DNA from: Streptomyces sp. GS7
GTDB lineage: Bacteria; Actinomycetota; Actinomycetes; Streptomycetales; Streptomycetaceae
Length of the DNA: 64,000 nt
NCBI RefSeq assembly: GCF_009834125.1
Contig: NZ_CP047146.1
Coordinates: 1,667,501-1,731,500 of the forward strand
Direction: 5' to 3'
Shown: positions 16,047-24,635 of the stretch, in pieces
Numbering within the stretch: the first letter of the stretch is position 1
Layout of the letters: every line of letters begins with the position of its first letter
Made by a program: the position numbers and the translations under genes
Notes under the pieces: generated by a model
Told to the model about the DNA's origin: nothing
Database searches by the model: none
The model's input: only the letters and a program-made list of their open reading frames with translations

Positions 16047-16639
16047 GCGAGCTGCTGCTGATCCGGCACGGCGAGACCGAGTGGAGCAGGGACGGCCGGC
16101 ACACCAGCTGGACCGACCTCCCGCTCACCGCCGACGGCGAGGAGCAGGCCCGCGCGCTGCGGCCGGTGCTGTCCGGCCGGAAGATCGGGCACGTCTACGC
16201 AAGCCCGATGGCCCGCGCACTGCGCACCGCCGAACTCGCCGGGCTCCCGACGCCGCAGATCCTCGACGACCTGCGGGAATGGGACTACGGCGGCGACGAG
16301 GGCGTCACCACCGCCGAGATCCACCGCAGCAGACCTGGCTGGTATCTGTTCAGCGACGGCGTCGCCCCCGGTCCCGCCGACCACCCGGGGGAGACACCCG
16401 AGGAGGTCGGTGCGCGCGCCGACCGCGTACTGGCCCGCATAGCGCCCCATCTGGAGGCCGAAGAGGGCGATGTGGCCCTGGTTGCGCATGCGCACTTCCT
16501 GCGCGTACTGACCGCCCGCCGCCTGGGCCTGCCGGCCGCGGCGGGCGGACTGTTCACGTTCGGCACCGGCGCGGTCGGCGTCCTGGGCACCGAACACGAC
16601 CGCCCCGCGGTCATCGCCTGGAACGCCCGGAGCCTGTGA
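16043..16639 (+). CDS. Histidine phosphatase (phosphoglycerate mutase-like)
   Basis: About 198 residues starting GTG in a GTGA overlap with thioredoxin. The family motif LLIRHGETEW gives catalytic His9 with Arg8, and the second His is in ALVAHAHFLRVL. Such proteins dephosphorylate sugar phosphates or related small molecules through a phospho-histidine. The true substrate is not predictable. Coupling to a thioredoxin gene suggests shared induction under thiol stress (inference). Confidence 0.88.
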   Translation: MSELLLIRHGETEWSRDGRHTSWTDLPLTADGEEQARALRPVLSGRKIGHVYASPMARALRTAELAGLPTPQILDDLREWDYGGDEGVTTAEIHRSRPGWYLFSDGVAPGPADHPGETPEEVGARADRVLARIAPHLEAEEGDVALVAHAHFLRVLTARRLGLPAAAGGLFTFGTGAVGVLGTEHDRPAVIAWNARSL

Positions 16640-16678
16640 CCGGAACGCCCGCCGGCCGGGCCCGCCCGGCCAGCCGGG

Positions 16679-16862
16679 CCGTCGCACCGCCTCTGTAGCC
16701 GTCGCACCGCCTCTGTAGCCGTCCCACCGCGCGTCGGACTTCCCACTACGTCGGACTTCCCACTACCGAGCCACAGGGCTACGGAGTCACCGAGCCACAG
16801 AGCTACCGAGCCACAGAGCCACAGAGCTGCGGAGCTACCGATCTACCGATCTACTGGGCTAC
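16679..16862. repeat. Short tandem repeats between phosphatase and mbl
   Basis: A 20-bp unit gtcgcaccgcctctgtagcc is repeated at 16681-16700 and 16701-16720; a 17-bp unit containing gtcggacttcccacta is repeated at about 16732-16765; then a run of degenerate cgagccacagag and ctaccgat units reaches the end of mbl. No reading frame or single stable hairpin was found. It may be replication-slippage sequence serving as a weak terminator. Confidence 0.7.
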
Positions 16863-17890
16863 GGAGCCATCGGATCGAGGTGCAGGGGCTGCACCTTGCC
16901 CTCGATCATGGCGCCCAGCCCCTGCACCGCGCAGGTGCCGGGCCGGTCCGCGATGTGCACCGGCATCGTCGTCGCCTCGTGGATCATCGGCTCCAGCCCC
17001 GGGATCACCGCGCTGCCGCCCGCCAGCATGATGCCGCGCTCCCCGAGATCGGCCACGAGGTCCGGCGGGCAGCGCCGCAGCACCGCCCCGATACCGTCGA
17101 GGATCGCGGTCAGCGGCGTGATGATCGCGCGCCGTACCCTCTCGGTGTCGACGTGCACGGAGCGCGCCAGTCCACTCACCACATCCCGCCCGTGCACCTC
17201 GGTGGTGCCCGGCGTCAGCTCGCCCTCCCCGGCGAACATCAGATGCAGCGGGCGTACCGACTGGCCGGGCAGCATCAGCTCGTGGTGCAGCCGCAGATGC
17301 TGGATGACCGCGTGATCGATGGCATTGCCGCCCACGGGGACGGTCTCGGCGGCCACGATGGAGCCGAGGGACAGCACCGCGACCTGGGTGGTGCCCGCGC
17401 CGCACACCACGATCATCGTCGCCTCCGGCTGCTCCACCGGCAGCCCGCAGCCGACGGCGGCGGCGACCAGCGTGTCGACCAGTTCGACCCGCCGCGCACC
17501 CAGCCCGGTGAGGGTCTCCACGGCCGCCCGCTGGGCCAGCGGCTCACTGCCGTACGGCAGGCAGACCGCGGCCCGCATACTCGGCCGGCGCCGCCACGTC
17601 TTGCGCAGCTTGTCGCCGACCAGGTGGCGCAGCAGCCGCTGCGCCATGTCGATGTCCACGACCGTCCCGTTGGAGACCGGCCGGACCACCTTGATGTAGT
17701 CGGGGGTGCGGCCCTCCATCACCTCGGCCTGAGCGCCGACGGCCAGCAGCGAGCCGGAACGGGTGTTGACCGCGGCGACGGTCGGTTCGTCGACGACCAG
17801 CCCCTGGTTCTTGACGTACACCCTGGTCCGGGCCGCACCGAGGTCGACGGCGGCCGAGCAGCGCCGCAGTTGGGCGAGGCAGATGGTCAT
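16859..17890 (-). CDS. mbl: MreB-like actin homologue (Mbl)
   Basis: About 343 residues from ATG at 17890, with GGGGAGGA upstream. MreB/Mbl features: phosphate-1 loop AAVDLGAARTRVYVKNQGLV, RPVSNGTVVDID, the conserved LVDTLVAAAVGCGL, the phosphate-2 region MIVVCGAGTTQVAVLSLG and adenosine motif GIMLAGGSAVIPGL. It is a membrane-associated actin-like filament protein; in Streptomyces, Mbl acts in spore wall assembly rather than rod shape. No mreC/mreD or rodA is adjacent, which separates it from mreB. The symbol rests on this context and on remembered location near the fab operon in S. coelicolor. Confidence 0.8.
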   Translation of the reverse strand: MTICLAQLRRCSAAVDLGAARTRVYVKNQGLVVDEPTVAAVNTRSGSLLAVGAQAEVMEGRTPDYIKVVRPVSNGTVVDIDMAQRLLRHLVGDKLRKTWRRRPSMRAAVCLPYGSEPLAQRAAVETLTGLGARRVELVDTLVAAAVGCGLPVEQPEATMIVVCGAGTTQVAVLSLGSIVAAETVPVGGNAIDHAVIQHLRLHHELMLPGQSVRPLHLMFAGEGELTPGTTEVHGRDVVSGLARSVHVDTERVRRAIITPLTAILDGIGAVLRRCPPDLVADLGERGIMLAGGSAVIPGLEPMIHEATTMPVHIADRPGTCAVQGLGAMIEGKVQPLHLDPMAP

Positions 17891-18417
17891 GGTGGATTCC
17901 TCCCCGATGGGCCGGTCTGGCCGTCCCCGGTGGGCCGGTAATGGACGCAAGCGCCCACACGGGAGCGCTCGTGCGCCATCCTCCGGGCCCGATTCCCACC
18001 CCGCTCGTCGAGCGCGTCCGCCCGGGGGACGGAAGAGGGGAAGGCGGGGCGAAGGGGTGACGGGAACGGTGACGCGGGCGGCACGGCGACGGAGACGGAG
18101 GCGGGGAGGGGGTCGGGGAAGGAGCCGGGAGCCGGGGGAGGTACGGGGCAAGGCGCGAGGGAAGGCGCGAGGGAACGCGGCGGGGCTGCCCGGCCCGGCC
18201 CGCCTCGGCGACTCACGTGCTCATGCCGCACCGACGCACGTACAACCCGGCCTAGGGATGTCCCGGCTCACCGACGTCCCGGCTCACGGACGCACCGCCC
18301 CCATGGTCTCCGACGAGCCGGACGCATACCTGACGCCATGTCACCACCGCGCTACCGCCGTCCACATCGGCGGGCTCCCCACGCCATCGATCGCTCGCGT
18401 CCGCACCCGCCGGTCCG
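17891..18417. other. Intergenic region with GA-rich low-complexity tract
   Basis: About 527 bp upstream of mbl and downstream of the leftward hypothetical gene. The part at 18000-18190 is purine-rich, with a direct repeat aaggcgcgaggg near 18150-18175. No convincing gene, tRNA or hairpin terminator is visible. The mbl promoter should lie here. Confidence 0.4.
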
Positions 18418-19038
18418 TCAGCCCACCCTCCGTTGGAACAGTCCCCAGGTGAACTCCGCGACGACGTCCTGTCGTTTTCCGTCCGGACCGTGGGCGGTGC
18501 AAGCCAGCTGCCAGCGGTTGGGGGCGCTGCCCTCCATGGGGCGGGCCGGAGCGAAGGCGCGGGCGACCTCGTCGACCGTGCACGACCACGGGGTGAGGTC
18601 CTCCGTCGTACGCAGCACGGGGGTGGCTGCGTCAGGCGCCCGGACGAGCCACGCGTTCCACACGGCGCCCCCCGGGGCGGTGAGGACCTCGAACCGCAGA
18701 TCGGGCCAGAGGGGTACCGGCCAGGTCAGCGCCTCGCAGGTCAGATCGCCGACGCGGCGACCGGCGACGGTCTCGGGGGCGCCGAGCAGCGCACGGTACG
18801 GCTGGACGCCGGCCCGCGCCCGCGGGGCGTGCATCCGGGCCTGCCAGCGGCGGTTGGCCTCACGCATCTCGGCCCGGGAGACCCCCAGTTCACGGAGTGC
18901 GTCCTCGACGAGCCCGGACTGGTGGTCGGCCATCCGGCGCAGCAGTACGAGCTGGAAGGCGAGGGGGCCCGGCAGGTCTGCGGAGGCGCCGGAGCCGGCG
19001 GGCGGGTCGTTGTCAGTGGCGGGGTTCATGATGGACAT
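18418..19038 (-). CDS. Hypothetical protein
   Basis: About 206 residues, or 203 if the second ATG (19029) is used. It is soluble, with an Arg/Ala-rich helical first half (LVEDALRELGVSRAEMREANRRWQ written around residues 42-65) and a Trp-containing second half (TWPVPLWPDLRFEV, GAVWNAWLVRAPDA, WQLACTAHGPDG). I recognise no domain. The start overlaps the end of the FkbM methyltransferase gene by 17-26 bp, so it is the last gene of a four-gene operon. It has no signal peptide. Confidence 0.7.
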   Translation of the reverse strand: MSIMNPATDNDPPAGSGASADLPGPLAFQLVLLRRMADHQSGLVEDALRELGVSRAEMREANRRWQARMHAPRARAGVQPYRALLGAPETVAGRRVGDLTCEALTWPVPLWPDLRFEVLTAPGGAVWNAWLVRAPDAATPVLRTTEDLTPWSCTVDEVARAFAPARPMEGSAPNRWQLACTAHGPDGKRQDVVAEFTWGLFQRRVG

Positions 19039-19852
19039 GGTCGCGGACGGACGCGGCGGACCCGGCGGAGGCGGCGGCCGGCGCGGAGGCGACGGGTCCG
19101 GGGCGGGCGCCGTCGGGGAGGAAGAGCACGGAATTGACGTAGCGGCGGTGCGGGGCGAGGGAGCGCCTCAGCAGGCCGTGTTCGGCGACATGGGAGGTGC
19201 GGGACTGATGGGCGGGCAGATCGAAGTCGGCCAGCGGCAACCAGCGGTCGTGCGGCAGGACCCAGCCGCGGTACCCGCGGGCGGCCGTCCACTCCAGCAC
19301 GGGCGCGAGCGGCTGAATGCGTGTCTCCAACTCGACGAACAATGCGGGTAGTTCTCGCTCGACGGTGCGTACCGCGCCGCGCAGCACCGCCAGTTCGCCA
19401 CCGTCCACATCGATCTTGATGAGGGTGACGGCCGACAACTCCAGCCCGTCCAGGGGAAGGCAAGGGACGTCCAGAGCGGTGGTGTGCAGCTCACGGCGTA
19501 CGAGCGAGGAGACCCCGCGGTCGCCACGGCCGTTCGGGGGCAGCCAGAGCGTGGCGCAACCGGCGTGATCCGTGGCCGCCGCGGGGACGACATCGACATG
19601 GGCGGGGGTGACGGAGGCGATCAGCCGGGCCAGATGGGGGACGGGCTCGATGGTGACGACCCGGTCGGCGCGCCGCGCCAGACGCCGGGTCCACGGGCCG
19701 TACCACCCGCCGACGTCCACGGCCGTCCCGCCCGCCGGACAGAAGTCCGCCAGCCGCCCGAGCTCCGGCTCGAACCGCGGATAGAGCCCGCCCGCCACGG
19801 CAGCCACCCACCGCCCCGGCAACCGCGGCCCCAACCACGCCGCCAACGTCAC
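19013..19852 (-). CDS. FkbM family methyltransferase
   Basis: About 279 residues. The SAM-binding motif is GGTAVDVGGWYGPWTRRLA (near residue 41), and the FkbM post-motif is LIKIDVDGGELAVLRGA, with VELETR beyond. Family members O-methylate hydroxyls of natural products or glycans. It overlaps the upstream Trm112-like gene by 4 bp (ATGA), and Trm112 proteins are known to stabilise several methyltransferases, so a functional pair is an attractive inference. The C-terminus is Ala/Ser-rich and disordered. Confidence 0.85.
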   Translation of the reverse strand: MTLAAWLGPRLPGRWVAAVAGGLYPRFEPELGRLADFCPAGGTAVDVGGWYGPWTRRLARRADRVVTIEPVPHLARLIASVTPAHVDVVPAAATDHAGCATLWLPPNGRGDRGVSSLVRRELHTTALDVPCLPLDGLELSAVTLIKIDVDGGELAVLRGAVRTVERELPALFVELETRIQPLAPVLEWTAARGYRGWVLPHDRWLPLADFDLPAHQSRTSHVAEHGLLRRSLAPHRRYVNSVLFLPDGARPGPVASAPAAASAGSAASVRDHVHHEPRH

Positions 19853-20376
19853 GACGCTGCCTCCGAGTCCACAGGGCCGGTGGCCCCGGCTCCTGGGGAG
19901 GCCCCGGCCCCAGCAGAATTTCCGGGCAACGTGGCGTGGGTGTGGGCGTGGGTGGGGGTGTGGGCAGGGGCAGAGGCGGCAGGCTCACCAGAGGAGGCAG
20001 TGTCGGCACGGACATCAGCCTCCCCATCGCATCCCACGTCACCCTCGGAGCCCGCGTCACCCCCGTAAGCCACACCCCCACCGAAGCCGGCACCCTCCCC
20101 CAAGAGAGCGTCCTCCCCCAAGAGGGCATCCTGCCCGTCGCCGGTGCCCTCCCTCTTGTCGGCGTCCTCCTCCGCGATCTGCCGTAGCACACGCTCATGT
20201 TCTTCGTCGGTGACCTGCACGCCGGAGGACGGCAGGAGTTGGGGAATACCGTCGAGGATCGGATAACGGCGCCGCAGCCGCGGGTTGTAGAGGGCGTCGT
20301 CCGGCGCGAGCAGGCGGAGCGGCCCCTTGTCGATCGGGCAGGCAAGAATCCTCAGCAGCGGGTCATCGCGCTTCAT
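19849..20376 (-). CDS. Trm112-like protein with long repetitive tail
   Basis: About 175 residues. Residues 1-60 match the Trm112/YcaR small-domain family: LLRILACPIDKGPLRLL, then YNPRLRRRYPILDGIPQLLP. Only the first Cys of the usual CPxC pair remains (CPID), so zinc binding is probably lost. The remaining 115 residues are low complexity: DALLGEDALLGEG (from a DNA duplication of cctcccccaagag units at 20094-20131), Gly/Asp runs and HTPTHAHTHAT. It overlaps the DMT gene by 14 bp upstream and the FkbM gene by 4 bp downstream. Confidence 0.78.
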   Translation of the reverse strand: MKRDDPLLRILACPIDKGPLRLLAPDDALYNPRLRRRYPILDGIPQLLPSSGVQVTDEEHERVLRQIAEEDADKREGTGDGQDALLGEDALLGEGAGFGGGVAYGGDAGSEGDVGCDGEADVRADTASSGEPAASAPAHTPTHAHTHATLPGNSAGAGASPGAGATGPVDSEAAS

Positions 20377-21733
20377 GGCTCAACTCCGTTGTCTTGGCGA
20401 TGGATTGATCGGTGCGGCCGAGTGATCCCTCGTGCGACCGCCCGCCCGCCCCCGGTGCGTCCGAGGGACATCGGAAGGAGGCCGAACGGCGCGCAGAGGT
20501 GGCCGAAGGGTGTGGGGCGACGGCCGAAGAACGTGAGGCGAAGGCCGAAGGGTGTGGGGCGGAGGCGGCGGCCGGTGGGGCGGCAAAGTCGGTTGGCGAG
20601 GCGACAAGGTCGGTTGGCGGGGCGGCGAAGGCGCCGGGGGTGCCGGCGTCCTGACCGGTCGAGGTGTCGCTGCTCTGCCCCGTCGAGGCGCCGGCGTCAT
20701 GCCTGTCATGACTCCCACGACTGGCATGCCTGCCATGACTCTCACAACTGCCGTGACTGCCACCACTGCCGTGACTGCCACCACTGCCGTGACTGCCACC
20801 ACTGCCGTGACTGCGATGACGATCACGACCGTCACGACGGTCACGACCGTCATGGTCGTCATGACGGGGCAGCGCCAGGAGAACGGACAGTGCGACGACG
20901 GTGCCGCCCAGCCGCAATGCCAGCCGTACGGGGTTGGCGGGCAGCGGCTCGCCGAAGGCGACCGTGCCGCAGGCGACCGTGAACACGCAGGTCACGGTGG
21001 AGCAGACGGGGACGATGACCGAGGCTCGGCAGCGCTGCAGGGCCGTCTGCGACAGAACCAGCCCCGTCGCGCCGGTGAACAGGAGCAGATACGGGTACGG
21101 CGACCGGAAGAGCGCCCCGACCGCGGCGGGGATGTCGTGGGTGCCGAGCAGCCCGGACACGCCCTTGATGGCGAGCGAGCTGACCCCGTAGAGCAGCCCC
21201 ACCGCAACCCCGTACGGCACGCCCGCGGTGGGCAGGCGGTGGCGGCGCCGTGCCCGGCGTTCGGCGGAGCGGTACAGCAGCAACCCCGCGCCGAGCGATG
21301 GCACGGCTATGGCGAGCAGTGTCGCGGGCGGTGCCGTACGGGCGATGGCCTGTGCGTCCTGGCCCTGTAAGGAGGCGACGACCATCACCAGCGCGACGAG
21401 GATCGTCACGATGCTCTGCCGTTCCCGGCCGCTGGTCCGCTCGCCCAGCACGACCGAGGACAGGAGCAGCAGGAGCACCAGACCCGAGACGAAGATGCCT
21501 TGTGCGGCGGCTATGGGGAGGGTGCGGTAGACGGCGAGTTGGGCGGCGAAACCGGCGGCGAGGGCGAGTGAGCCGACGATCCACAGCGGGCTGCTGAGGA
21601 GGTGGCGGACGACCCGGGCGGGCCGGCGGGTGCTGAGCGCGGGCAGCCCGGACAGGGCGCGCTTCTCCAACACGAAGCCCGTGCTGTACAGGACGTTGGC
21701 GAGCAGCGCGGATGCCACGCCCCACCAGAGCAT
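20363..21733 (-). CDS. DMT-type (EamA-like) membrane protein with repetitive His/Gly/Asp tail
   Basis: About 456 residues. ATG at 21733 has GGGAG upstream. Residues 1 to about 285 hold nine or ten hydrophobic helices beginning WWGVASALLANVLYSTGFVLEKRAL, as in drug/metabolite transporter family proteins. From about residue 288 a soluble tail starts with HDDHDGRDRRDGRDRHRSHG and continues with repeated GGSHGS units, then Ala/Pro-rich sequence. The tail could bind metal ions (inference). A TTA codon lies at 21370-21368. It leads the operon with Trm112-like, FkbM and hypothetical genes, and could export a lipid or sugar intermediate. Confidence 0.75.
   Translation of the reverse strand: MLWWGVASALLANVLYSTGFVLEKRALSGLPALSTRRPARVVRHLLSSPLWIVGSLALAAGFAAQLAVYRTLPIAAAQGIFVSGLVLLLLLSSVVLGERTSGRERQSIVTILVALVMVVASLQGQDAQAIARTAPPATLLAIAVPSLGAGLLLYRSAERRARRRHRLPTAGVPYGVAVGLLYGVSSLAIKGVSGLLGTHDIPAAVGALFRSPYPYLLLFTGATGLVLSQTALQRCRASVIVPVCSTVTCVFTVACGTVAFGEPLPANPVRLALRLGGTVVALSVLLALPRHDDHDGRDRRDGRDRHRSHGSGGSHGSGGSHGSGGSHGSCESHGRHASRGSHDRHDAGASTGQSSDTSTGQDAGTPGAFAAPPTDLVASPTDFAAPPAAASAPHPSAFASRSSAVAPHPSATSARRSASFRCPSDAPGAGGRSHEGSLGRTDQSIAKTTELSHEAR
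20746..20815. repeat. 18-bp tandem repeat inside the DMT gene
   Basis: The unit gactgccaccactgccgt occurs at 20755-20772, 20773-20790 and 20791-20808 with partial copies on each side. On the coding strand it encodes six-residue units of the GGSHGS tail, so copy number changes stay in frame. Confidence 0.9.
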
Positions 21734-22086
21734 CGCTGCACTCCCTTCTCTTCGGCTCGCCAGCCCGGTAGCTGGCCGGCGTCGTGGCCCTCCAGTCCGC
21801 TGGCTCGGCTCGCTGGTTCTCCGCGATTCGTCCTTTGCGGCTGGGCGGCGTTGGGTGTCGGGCGTGGGGCGCCTTGCCTTGGGTGTCGGGCGTCGGGCGT
21901 CGAATGTTGGGCGCTCTGCGTCGTGGCTTGCGGGTTGCGGGTTGTGGGTTGTGGGTGTGTGTCGCGTGTTGCGTGCTGTGTATCAGGTGGTGTGTGGCTG
22001 GGTGGGGTGCCGTGTGCGTTCTGCGGTGTGCCTTGCGGGCCTCCTCTTACTCCGGCAACGATTACGGAGAGTAGTCGGTTCCCAGG
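21734..22086. repeat. G/T-rich degenerate repeat spacer
   Basis: 353 bp between two leftward operons. From about 21840 to 22000 the plus strand is built of imperfect ttgggtgtcgggcg and gcgggttgtgggt units, unlike the coding DNA on both sides. No hairpin terminator or frame with actinomycete codon bias was found. The promoter of the DMT-Trm112-FkbM operon should lie in the first 100 bp. Confidence 0.5.
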
Positions 22087-22920
22087 TTATCTCACTTTGC
22101 GTGGTGGGGCTTTGGGCGGTGGGGCTTTGCGTGGTGGGGGTGTGGGTGACCGGCGGGCGTGGGCGAGGAGGATGGAGGCCAGGGGTGGGATGTGGCAGGC
22201 GGCGCGGTCCAACGGGCGTAGGGGGCGCGGGACGTCGTGGTAGGGCGCGCCCGCGATCTGTACGACGTCGAAGCCGGAAGCGGTGAGGAAGCCGCGTAGT
22301 GCGCGGGCGGTGTAGAGGCGCAGGTGGCCGACGACCTGGGTGCCGGGGCGGCCGTGGATCGCGCGCAGGCTCACCTCCGAGAAGACGGGTTGGATGCCGG
22401 CGAGGAGGAGCCCGCGGTTGTACCAGGCGGCGAGGTTGGGGGTGGAGAGCATCAGGTGCCCGCCCGGGCGGAGTACGCGGCGGAGTTCGTCCAGGGCGGC
22501 ATCGGGGTCGACGAGGTGCTCGATGACCTCGCTGAAGAGCACCGCGTCGGCGGATCCGGTCGTGAACGGGAGCCCGCCGTCGGTGAGTTCGCCGCGTACG
22601 ACGGCGGGGATGCGGGTCGCGGCACGGCGTAGCGCGTCCTGGGACCAGTCGACGCCGATGATCCGGTGGCCGGCGAGGGGTGTTGCGGCGGTGGCGGCCG
22701 CGGTGCCGTCGCCGCAGCCGATGTCCAGGACGGTGGCGGGCGGTGCCCCCACGCGTGCGGGTCCCAGGGCGCGCGCCAGGAGCAGGGCCTGTCGTCGGCT
22801 CCGGGCGTCGCCGGATGCGACCGGCACGGAGGGGTTCTCGTAGAAGTCCCGTAGTTGGGAGGGGAGGTGGGGGGTGGGAGGGGAGGGGGCGGGGCTGGTG
22901 GTGGGGGGTGGCGGGGTCAT
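22087..22920 (-). CDS. Class I SAM-dependent methyltransferase
   Basis: About 277 residues. After a Pro-rich start come DFYENPSVPVASGDARSRRQ, the SAM motif TVLDIGCGDGTAAA (near residue 66), VLFSEVIEHLVDPDAAL and LRPGGHLMLSTPN. This is the UbiE/Methyltransf_11 pattern; the acceptor is unknown. A basic, Pro-rich tail (PPPRKAPPPKAPPRK) follows. The ATG overlaps the stop of the condensation-protein gene (ATGA), so it is the last gene of the envelope operon. Confidence 0.85.
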   Translation of the reverse strand: MTPPPPTTSPAPSPPTPHLPSQLRDFYENPSVPVASGDARSRRQALLLARALGPARVGAPPATVLDIGCGDGTAAATAATPLAGHRIIGVDWSQDALRRAATRIPAVVRGELTDGGLPFTTGSADAVLFSEVIEHLVDPDAALDELRRVLRPGGHLMLSTPNLAAWYNRGLLLAGIQPVFSEVSLRAIHGRPGTQVVGHLRLYTARALRGFLTASGFDVVQIAGAPYHDVPRPLRPLDRAACHIPPLASILLAHARRSPTPPPRKAPPPKAPPRKVR

Positions 22921-24635
22921 CGGGCGCCTCCTTCGGGCGCGGTCGGGGCCGGCGGGGTGGTTGGGGGTGCGGGGTGGGCGGTGGCGGCGAGGGAGGAGCG
23001 GAAGAGGGCGGCCAGGTGGTTGGCGGCCGGGGCGTCGAGGAGGGCGTGCGACCAGCGGAGTGCCAGCTGGATCCGGTTGCCGACCGAGACGGTGGTGACG
23101 GTCACTCCGCGGGGCATGCGGGCGGGGGCGGAGAACCATACGGCGGTTGCCCGGCCGGCGTCGCCGAAGTCCAGTGGGTAGGGGATGCGGCCGATGTTGG
23201 AGAGGAGCGTGGTCGACGTCCAGGGTGCGGCGGCGGAGCGCAGTGTGCGGGTGAGGGCGGCGCGCAGGCCGACGGGGAGTGCGGGGGTGGTCAAGAGCGT
23301 TCCGGAAAGCCCGAGTTGGGGTCCGGGTGCGGACTTCAGGGCGCGGGTGCGGGTGGCCGTGTGGTGCAGCAGGCGGGACAGCGCGGCAGGGTCGGGCGGG
23401 TCGGCGGTGAGAAGCGCGGCGTCCCGGCGTTCGGCGTCCGGTCCGAAGTCGACGGAGACCAGCCGGGTGCCGTTGCCGATGGGCATCTCGGTACCGCGTG
23501 GCCGGTCGTCGACGGGCATGGTGACGACGACCGGGGCGGTGCGGCGGCCGTGGAGCCGGTTCCAGCGGGCGGCCATCAGGCAGGTGGCGACGAGGAGTTG
23601 GTCGTTGACCGTGTACGGGGGCGGGGCGTCGGCGGTGCGTGGCGGACGGGCCGGGACGGGGAGTTCGGTGAGCAGCATCCCGTTGCTGGTGCCGTTGCAG
23701 ATGACGTCGCTGCCGGTGCCGGTGCCGGTGCCGCTGCCGGTCCCGGTGCTGATGTGGTGGGGGGTGATGCGGGCGGGGCGGGTCAGGGGGTGGGTGCGGC
23801 CTGTGGGTGGTGTGGCGCCGTTGGGGTCGGGGTGGTCCGGAGCGGGGTGGCGCGATGTGGGGGTGGGGCCGGGGGCGCGTACGGGGGGTGGTGCGGGGGA
23901 GTTGTCGGCGCCGCCGTACAGCTCGGCGGTGGTGGCGAGCACGCGGAGGCAGGCCGGGCCGTCCAGTGCGGTGTGGTTGATGGTGAGGAGCAGTACGGTG
24001 CCGGCCGAGGCGCCCGGTTGGGCTGTGTGCTCGACGACCTCCAGGCGTACGGGGGGCGAGAGGTGCAGGGGCGGGCAGTGGGTGAGGGCGCGTTCCCGGG
24101 CGCGTTCGAGGGCGTCGGGGCCCGGAGGGGGGAAGGAGACCGGGTCGACGTCGGGGGTGGCGGTGAGCTGCCAGGTGTAGCGGCGATGCCACCAGTGGGC
24201 CGGGGCCTGGCGCATGAGGATCCGGGGGTGTAGGGCGAGTGCCTGGTGGAACGCGGTACGTAGCCGGCAGTGATCGACCGGCCTGGGGAGGTGCACCTCG
24301 ATGTGTACGGTCTCCGGCTCGCCGTCCGCCAGGCAGTGCCGGGAGATCTCGTCGACCACGGGGAAGGGGACGTGGGCGATGGTGGGTTGGGTGGGGAGTT
24401 GGGGGGCGGGGGGAAGTCCGGCGGGGGTTCGGAGGGCGGCGCGCGGCGCCTTGGCGCGGTTGCCGGGTGAGGTGCTGTCGGGGGTTTCGGAGGGTGTGCC
24501 GGAGCGGCTGCCGGGCGGCTCGCCGGGCCGGTCGTCCGGTACGGCGAGGGACGGTTCGCCGCCCGGACTATCGGGCGGTGGGCCGCTGTGCAAGGCGCTG
24601 GGCGGGTCGTGCGGGGCCGGTTGCAGTGCGGTCAT
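22917..24635 (-). CDS. Condensation-domain / PapA-like acyltransferase
   Basis: About 572 residues. A Pro/Ser-rich leader of about 90 residues precedes a chloramphenicol-acetyltransferase-type fold. The catalytic motif HHxxxDG appears as NHTALDG in LLLTINHTALDGPACLRVL: the first His is Asn while the catalytic second His and the DG pair remain. Later SNIGRIPYPLDFG and HALLDAPAANHLAALF are typical of PapA/WS-DGAT and condensation proteins. It probably moves an acyl group from a thioester to a hydroxyl of a glycolipid or glycan, given its coupling (4-bp overlap) with the AftD-like gene. A Gly/Thr insert lies near residues 295-310. Confidence 0.72.
   Translation of the reverse strand: MTALQPAPHDPPSALHSGPPPDSPGGEPSLAVPDDRPGEPPGSRSGTPSETPDSTSPGNRAKAPRAALRTPAGLPPAPQLPTQPTIAHVPFPVVDEISRHCLADGEPETVHIEVHLPRPVDHCRLRTAFHQALALHPRILMRQAPAHWWHRRYTWQLTATPDVDPVSFPPPGPDALERARERALTHCPPLHLSPPVRLEVVEHTAQPGASAGTVLLLTINHTALDGPACLRVLATTAELYGGADNSPAPPPVRAPGPTPTSRHPAPDHPDPNGATPPTGRTHPLTRPARITPHHISTGTGSGTGTGTGSDVICNGTSNGMLLTELPVPARPPRTADAPPPYTVNDQLLVATCLMAARWNRLHGRRTAPVVVTMPVDDRPRGTEMPIGNGTRLVSVDFGPDAERRDAALLTADPPDPAALSRLLHHTATRTRALKSAPGPQLGLSGTLLTTPALPVGLRAALTRTLRSAAAPWTSTTLLSNIGRIPYPLDFGDAGRATAVWFSAPARMPRGVTVTTVSVGNRIQLALRWSHALLDAPAANHLAALFRSSLAATAHPAPPTTPPAPTAPEGGAR

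Noticed and set aside
18000..18417. Possible gene upstream of mbl
   Set aside because: Frames here are Arg/Gly-rich low complexity without the codon bias of neighbouring genes.
20746..20815. Possible CRISPR-like repeats
   Set aside because: The units are directly adjacent without spacers and are in frame inside a gene.
20552..21370. Plus-strand frame with repeated Thr-Ala-Val units over the DMT gene
   Set aside because: The repetitive peptide only mirrors the 18-bp tandem repeat of the minus-strand coding sequence.
22680..24233. Long plus-strand frames opposite the condensation-protein gene
   Set aside because: Gly/Arg-rich shadow of the minus-strand gene; no motif.
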